NCBI GenBank assembly: GCA_964437735.1
Contig: CAYTID010000078.1
Coordinates: 1-10,439 of the forward strand
Direction of reading: 5' to 3'
Length of the DNA: 10,439 bases
Source of the DNA: CAYTID01 sp964437735
Lineage (GTDB): Bacteria; Bacteroidota; Ignavibacteria; UBA10030; BY39
In this document: piece after piece, positions 7,019-10,439 of the stretch
How positions within the stretch are numbered: position 1 is the stretch's first letter
How the letters are laid out: each line of letters starts with the position of its first letter
The notes under the pieces: generated by a model
The model's database searches: none
What the model was told of the DNA's origin: nothing
Seen by the model: the letters and a program-made list of their open reading frames with translations, nothing else
Position numbers and translations under genes: made by a program

Positions 7019-7379
7019 TTTTTTTATTGGACATGCGGCATATTATCTGATAATAGTCTTGCTGCTGATAGGACTTTATGGTATGCTTTTTAAAAAAAAC
7101 TATATCAAAAAATTGATCGGATTAAATATCCTTCAATCATCTATAATTTTGTTTTTTGTTGCAAGCTCTTCAAAAAATAATGCGACAGTTCCTGTTATAT
7201 TTTCGTTGGCAGGTGAAATAAATCCTGCTGATTATATTAATCCATTGCCTCACACACTTATGCTGACAGCTATCGTCGTCAGTGTGGCAACCACGGGTGT
7301 TGCTTTGGCACTTCTCATAATAATTTACAGAAGATATAAAACATTAAATGAAGCCGAATTACTGGAGCGGATGAAATGA
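7011..7379 (+). CDS. mrpC: Mrp-type Na+/H+ antiporter subunit C (MnhC/MbhG family, NuoK-like)
   Basis: NuoK-related three-helix subunit of the Mrp antiporter, 122 residues from the preferred ATG. Helices are at about 9-27, 32-52 and 82-106. The Mrp-type loop and third helix, YINPLPHTLMLTAIVVSVATTG (75-96), match the family pattern DPLPxALxLTAIVIxxATT. The positions equivalent to NuoK Glu36 and Glu72 are not acidic (around Asn39 and Thr94-95), as is normal for MrpC, so it is not a second nuoK even though automated pipelines may name it so. It overlaps mrpB by 8 nt (ATGACTGA) and the next gene by ATGA. Confidence 0.92.
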   Translation: MTDFFIGHAAYYLIIVLLLIGLYGMLFKKNYIKKLIGLNILQSSIILFFVASSSKNNATVPVIFSLAGEINPADYINPLPHTLMLTAIVVSVATTGVALALLIIIYRRYKTLNEAELLERMK

Positions 7380-8857
7380 TATTTGAGCATTTTCCCGTTT
7401 TAATTCCGCTTTCTTTATTGCTTGGTGCTCTGATATCCGCCCCATTAGGTGTTTGGAAAAAACAATTTTCATTTCCCATTGCTTTGTTTGCGTCGGGATT
7501 TTCTTTTGTAGCTGCAATATCAGGAATTATCTTTGTTTTGAACACCGGTGTACATCGTTACTATTTAGGAAATTGGCCCCCACCCATCGGTATAGAATAT
7601 GTTATAGATACACTCTCCGCTTTTGTTGTTCTGATTGTTGTCGGGATTGGATTTTTTGTAATGATTTATTCCCACCGTTCTCTGGAAAAAGAATTACCCG
7701 AAAAGGAAGTTCCATTTCATGCAGTAGCTTTACTTTTCCTTGCGGGTTTGAGCGGAATGGTTGTTACGGGCGACCTGTTTAATCTTTATGTATTTTTGGA
7801 AATATCATCTCTGGCAGCATATGCTCTTGTCTCAGTCGGAGAGAAGCGGGCTCCTGTTGCTGCCTTTAGGTATTTGATGCTTGGGACTATCGGAGCATCA
7901 TTTTATTTGCTTGGTCTAGGGTATTTGTATATAACAACCGGTTCCTTGAATATTGCAGATATCGCCAAGATCATACCGCTCATTCAAAAAGATGGATTAC
8001 TTTTGGTTTCTCTTTCGCTGATGATCGTAGGAGTAGGATTAAAGATGGCATTGTTTCCTTTACATCTCTGGCAGCCGGATGCGTATTCGTACGCTCCTTC
8101 AGCCGGCAGCGCATATCTCGCTCCGATCGCGACAAAAGTCTCAGCGTATGTTTTGATAAGAATATTATTTACCGTTTTTCAGCCGGAATTTGTAAGTATC
8201 AAATATCCGATTACAGATATTCTGGCTTATATTGCTGCTGCCGGAATTATTTGGGGTTCAATAATGGCGATCGCTCAGAAAGATTTAAAACGGATGCTGG
8301 CATATAGCAGCGTAAGTCAAATGGGTTACATAGCTCTAGGTATCGGACTCGCAAATCCATTAGGTTTTATCGGCGCGGTACTTCATATCCTGAATCATGC
8401 ACTAATGAAGGGGACACTCTTTCTTGTTAGTGGTAATTTATATTACAGACTCGGTATTACAGATATCCCGAAATTCGATTCTAAATTAAGAAAAATGATG
8501 CCATATACTGTTTCCGCGTTTACCATTGCATCGTTATCGATGATAGGTATTCCACCCACAGCCGGATTTTTCAGCAAATGGTATTTAATTTTGGGAAGTA
8601 TTGACGCCGGGAATTGGTTCTTTATATTTGTTATCGGATTATCAAGTTTGTTAAATGTTATTTACTTTTTTAGAATTCTCGAAAAAATGTATATCGAAAA
8701 ACAAAGCAGCGGTGAAGATGTTGTAAAGAGTAATGAAGTTCCTGCTTCTATGTTATACCCAACACTTGTATTGGCTGCAGGCATTTTAATTGCAGGTTTA
8801 TTAAACGCCTGGATAGTCGATTTCATAATTAAGCAAGCTTTACCCGCGGGATTGTAA
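7376..8857 (+). CDS. mrpD: Mrp/Mbh-type antiporter subunit D (MrpD/MbhH family)
   Basis: Antiporter-like subunit of about 14 helices, 493 residues, Proton_antipo_M family. The charged path is complete: Glu142 in LYVFLEISSLAAYALV, Lys223 in GVGLKMALFPLHLWQPDA, Lys254 in APIATKVSAYVLIR, His337 and His341 with Lys345 in ILNHALMKGTLFL, and Lys401 in GFFSKWYLIL. A lysine in xxTKVxxY, in place of the NuoL-type histidine, marks it as MrpD/NuoN-like. The TGDLFNLYVFLE stretch (131-142) is characteristic of the D subunits next to MbhD/MbhE-type genes. GGAG at 7364-7367 lies 8 nt before the ATG, which overlaps the mrpC stop. NuoN is the closest alternative, but gene position and motifs favour MrpD. Confidence 0.9.
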   Translation: MIFEHFPVLIPLSLLLGALISAPLGVWKKQFSFPIALFASGFSFVAAISGIIFVLNTGVHRYYLGNWPPPIGIEYVIDTLSAFVVLIVVGIGFFVMIYSHRSLEKELPEKEVPFHAVALLFLAGLSGMVVTGDLFNLYVFLEISSLAAYALVSVGEKRAPVAAFRYLMLGTIGASFYLLGLGYLYITTGSLNIADIAKIIPLIQKDGLLLVSLSLMIVGVGLKMALFPLHLWQPDAYSYAPSAGSAYLAPIATKVSAYVLIRILFTVFQPEFVSIKYPITDILAYIAAAGIIWGSIMAIAQKDLKRMLAYSSVSQMGYIALGIGLANPLGFIGAVLHILNHALMKGTLFLVSGNLYYRLGITDIPKFDSKLRKMMPYTVSAFTIASLSMIGIPPTAGFFSKWYLILGSIDAGNWFFIFVIGLSSLLNVIYFFRILEKMYIEKQSSGEDVVKSNEVPASMLYPTLVLAAGILIAGLLNAWIVDFIIKQALPAGL

Positions 8858-10375
8858 ATGCAAACATATTTCTCATACATACCATTTTATTCTGTATTGG
8901 TTTCTTTAATTGCTACGATACTAATTATTTTTAGTTCGAAAAAACCGAATCTCAGGGAATTCTGGACCATCGCAGCAGCATTTGTGAAATTCGGTTTGGT
9001 AGTATCGCTTCTTCCCGAATTTTTAAACGGACGAGTTGCGCAAATAGATGTTCTGAAGATTGCATCCGGGATTACGCTCTCATTTCGTGCTGATGGATTG
9101 GGATTAATATTTGCTTTAGTCGCAAGCGGCTTGTGGATAGTGACCTCCTTTTATTCCATCGGATACATGAGAAGTTTATCTGAACATAAACAGACAAGAT
9201 ATTTTGCCAGCTTTGCAATAGCGCTTTCAGCAGCTATGGGAATTGCGTTTGCATCAAATTTATTTACATTTGTTTTGTTTTATGAGATACTAACCATAGC
9301 CACATATCCTCTTGTAATTCATAAGGAAACACCCGAGGCAATTTCCGCGGGAAGAAAATACCTCGCATTTACATTATCGGCTGGTATTATACTTATTATT
9401 GCTATAGGATGGGTCTATTCAATGACTGGAAATCTGGATTTTCAACCAGGCGGTATGCTCGGCGGAATTGCAATTAGTGACAACCATTTAATGTTGCTAT
9501 TCGTGCTCTTTATTATCGGAACAGGTGTAAAAGCAGCGATCATCCCTTTACAAAGCTGGCTCCCTGCTGCAATGGTCGCGCCGACTCCGGTTAGTGCCTT
9601 GCTTCATGCTGTCGCGGTTGTTAAGGCAGGAGTTTTTGGAATTTTACGTGTCGTTGGTTTTGTTTTTGGTTTTGATCTTCTTCATCAGTCAAATCTTTGG
9701 ATGATCCTCGCTTCATTCTCGGCAATGACAATTATTGTTGCATCATTAATTGCATTCAGTCAGGATAATTTGAAAAAAAGGCTCGCTTACTCGACCGTTG
9801 CTCATTTATCTTATATTGTTTTAGGTGCAGCCCTGATAAATCCGGTTGCATTTACCGGTGGAATATTACATTTGACAGCACATGCTACAATGAAAATTAC
9901 ACTTTTTTTTGTCGCGGGTGCAATTTTTGTAAAAACACATATTGAAAACATTAGCGACATGGATGGTATAGGAATTAAGATGCCGATCACTATGGCTGCA
10001 TTTACTATCGGCGCGATCGGATTAGCGGGCATTCCGCCAATGAATGGATTTGTTAGCAAGTATTTTCTTGTCTCCGGTGCTTTAAGCGCCGGGCATCCGA
10101 TTATGATTGGAATATTTTTACTGAGCGGTTTATTAAATGCCGGTTATTTTTTTCCTATTATACTCCGTGCCTATTTTAAAAAGCCGGTTACAGAAATGAA
10201 ATTCAGTGAGGCTCCGAGGTTGATCCTGATTCCTTTGACAATCACAGCGTTGTTGTCAATTATGTTGGGACTTTCGCCCGATTTTCTTCTTCAATTCTAT
10301 GAGATTGCTGTCAGCATCGCAAAGGACATTATAAGCGGTATAGATATCGCTGCGTTGTCGGGAGTGATTAAATGA
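8858..10375 (+). CDS. Second antiporter-like subunit, MrpA-N/NuoL-like motifs (subunit D family)
   Basis: A second full-length Proton_antipo_M protein in the module, 505 residues, about 14 helices. Charged path residues are Glu143 in FYEILTIATYPLV, Lys225 in GTGVKAAIIPLQSWLPAAM, His250 and Lys256 in SALLHAVAVVKAGVFG, Lys346 in HATMKITLFF and Lys401 in GFVSKYFLV. The APTPVSALLHxxxxVKAG element (241-258) resembles the NuoL and MrpA N-terminal half more than the preceding MrpD-like protein, which has TKV instead. The NuoL-type lateral helix and final anchor are absent; the protein stops soon after a hydrophobic segment at 453-472. It probably fills the place of the missing MrpA N-terminal half (inference). 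The ATG follows the preceding TAA directly; only a weak GGG element lies upstream. Confidence 0.85.
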   Translation: MQTYFSYIPFYSVLVSLIATILIIFSSKKPNLREFWTIAAAFVKFGLVVSLLPEFLNGRVAQIDVLKIASGITLSFRADGLGLIFALVASGLWIVTSFYSIGYMRSLSEHKQTRYFASFAIALSAAMGIAFASNLFTFVLFYEILTIATYPLVIHKETPEAISAGRKYLAFTLSAGIILIIAIGWVYSMTGNLDFQPGGMLGGIAISDNHLMLLFVLFIIGTGVKAAIIPLQSWLPAAMVAPTPVSALLHAVAVVKAGVFGILRVVGFVFGFDLLHQSNLWMILASFSAMTIIVASLIAFSQDNLKKRLAYSTVAHLSYIVLGAALINPVAFTGGILHLTAHATMKITLFFVAGAIFVKTHIENISDMDGIGIKMPITMAAFTIGAIGLAGIPPMNGFVSKYFLVSGALSAGHPIMIGIFLLSGLLNAGYFFPIILRAYFKKPVTEMKFSEAPRLILIPLTITALLSIMLGLSPDFLLQFYEIAVSIAKDIISGIDIAALSGVIK

Positions 10376-10439
10376 GAAGCATACTCTGGATAGCGCTCAT
10401 TGTGATTGGCTTGGTTTCTTTCACTAGTGAATTTTTTAT
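10372..10439 (+). CDS. Start of an unidentified membrane protein, truncated by the window edge
   Basis: An ATG overlaps the preceding stop (ATGA at 10372-10375) and has a good ribosome binding site, GGGAG at 10360-10364, 7 nt upstream. The 22 visible residues begin MRSILWIALIVIGLVS and continue to SEFF. A basic N-terminus and then a hydrophobic run fits a membrane helix or a signal anchor. Too little is present to assign a family. Its tight coupling shows that the operon continues, so it may encode another small subunit of the complex. Confidence 0.6.
   Translation, partial: MRSILWIALIVIGLVSFTSEFF

Noticed and set aside
7453..7782. Plus-strand 109-codon frame inside mrpD, rich in cysteine
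   Set aside because: The cysteine and arginine richness comes from reading hydrophobic codons out of frame. The mrpD frame carries all conserved residues.
9811..10059. Minus-strand frame inside the second antiporter gene
   Set aside because: It is antisense to conserved helices and has no independent evidence.
8858..10375. DabB subunit of a DAB-type inorganic carbon pump
   Set aside because: DabB is also a Proton_antipo_M protein but is paired with the large soluble DabA (DUF2309). The next gene here begins with a membrane helix, and the neighbours are Mrp subunits.

Overview
The window is a dense, single-strand (+) block of ion-pumping membrane genes. It holds four complex I membrane-arm genes (nuoJ, nuoK, nuoL, nuoM). 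With no nuoN following, these run straight into a multi-gene Mrp/Mbh-type Na+/H+ antiporter module. The DNA is AT-rich (about 40% GC by eye). A beta-barrel-like outer-membrane protein fragment lies at the left edge, so the host is a Gram-negative bacterium. Gene content and style fit the FCB group (Ignavibacteriota, Bacteroidota or Calditrichota relatives), but that is inference; the window has no rRNA or other decisive marker.

Layout: 1-447 is the 3' end of a probable outer-membrane protein gene. 448-508 is a short AT-rich spacer with a plausible sigma70-like promoter (TTGATT, 17 nt, TATATT). 509-4831 is nuoJKLM, with gaps of 2 to 23 nt. 4842-7379 carries mrpE, mrpF, mrpG, an MbhD/DUF4040 gene, an MbhE gene, mrpB and mrpC. 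7376-8857 is an MrpD/MbhH-type antiporter subunit. 8858-10375 is a second antiporter subunit whose motifs resemble the MrpA/NuoL N-terminal half. From 10372 a further membrane protein gene begins and is cut by the window edge. From mrpF to the end, every junction is an overlap of 1 to 20 nt or direct abutment, so the module is almost certainly one translationally coupled transcript. No stretch over 300 bases lacks a gene. I see no RNA gene, mobile element, CRISPR array or internal terminator.

How the genes work together: NuoJ, K, L and M form most of the proton-pumping arm of NADH:quinone oxidoreductase (or a ferredoxin- or other-donor variant). The second module has the gene order E-F-G-A'-A''-B-C-D, the order of mbhA-H in archaeal membrane-bound hydrogenase (Mbh) and sulfane reductase (Mbs) clusters, but no hydrogenase subunit is visible. 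The four large antiporter paralogues (NuoL, NuoM, MrpD and the second D-like protein) all keep the charged residues of the proton/cation path. The most interesting question is whether the Mrp-type module is a stand-alone Na+/H+ antiporter that happens to share the operon, or whether it stands in for NuoN and forms a hybrid complex I with Na+/H+ exchange. The sequence shows the co-operonic arrangement directly; the hybrid complex is inference.
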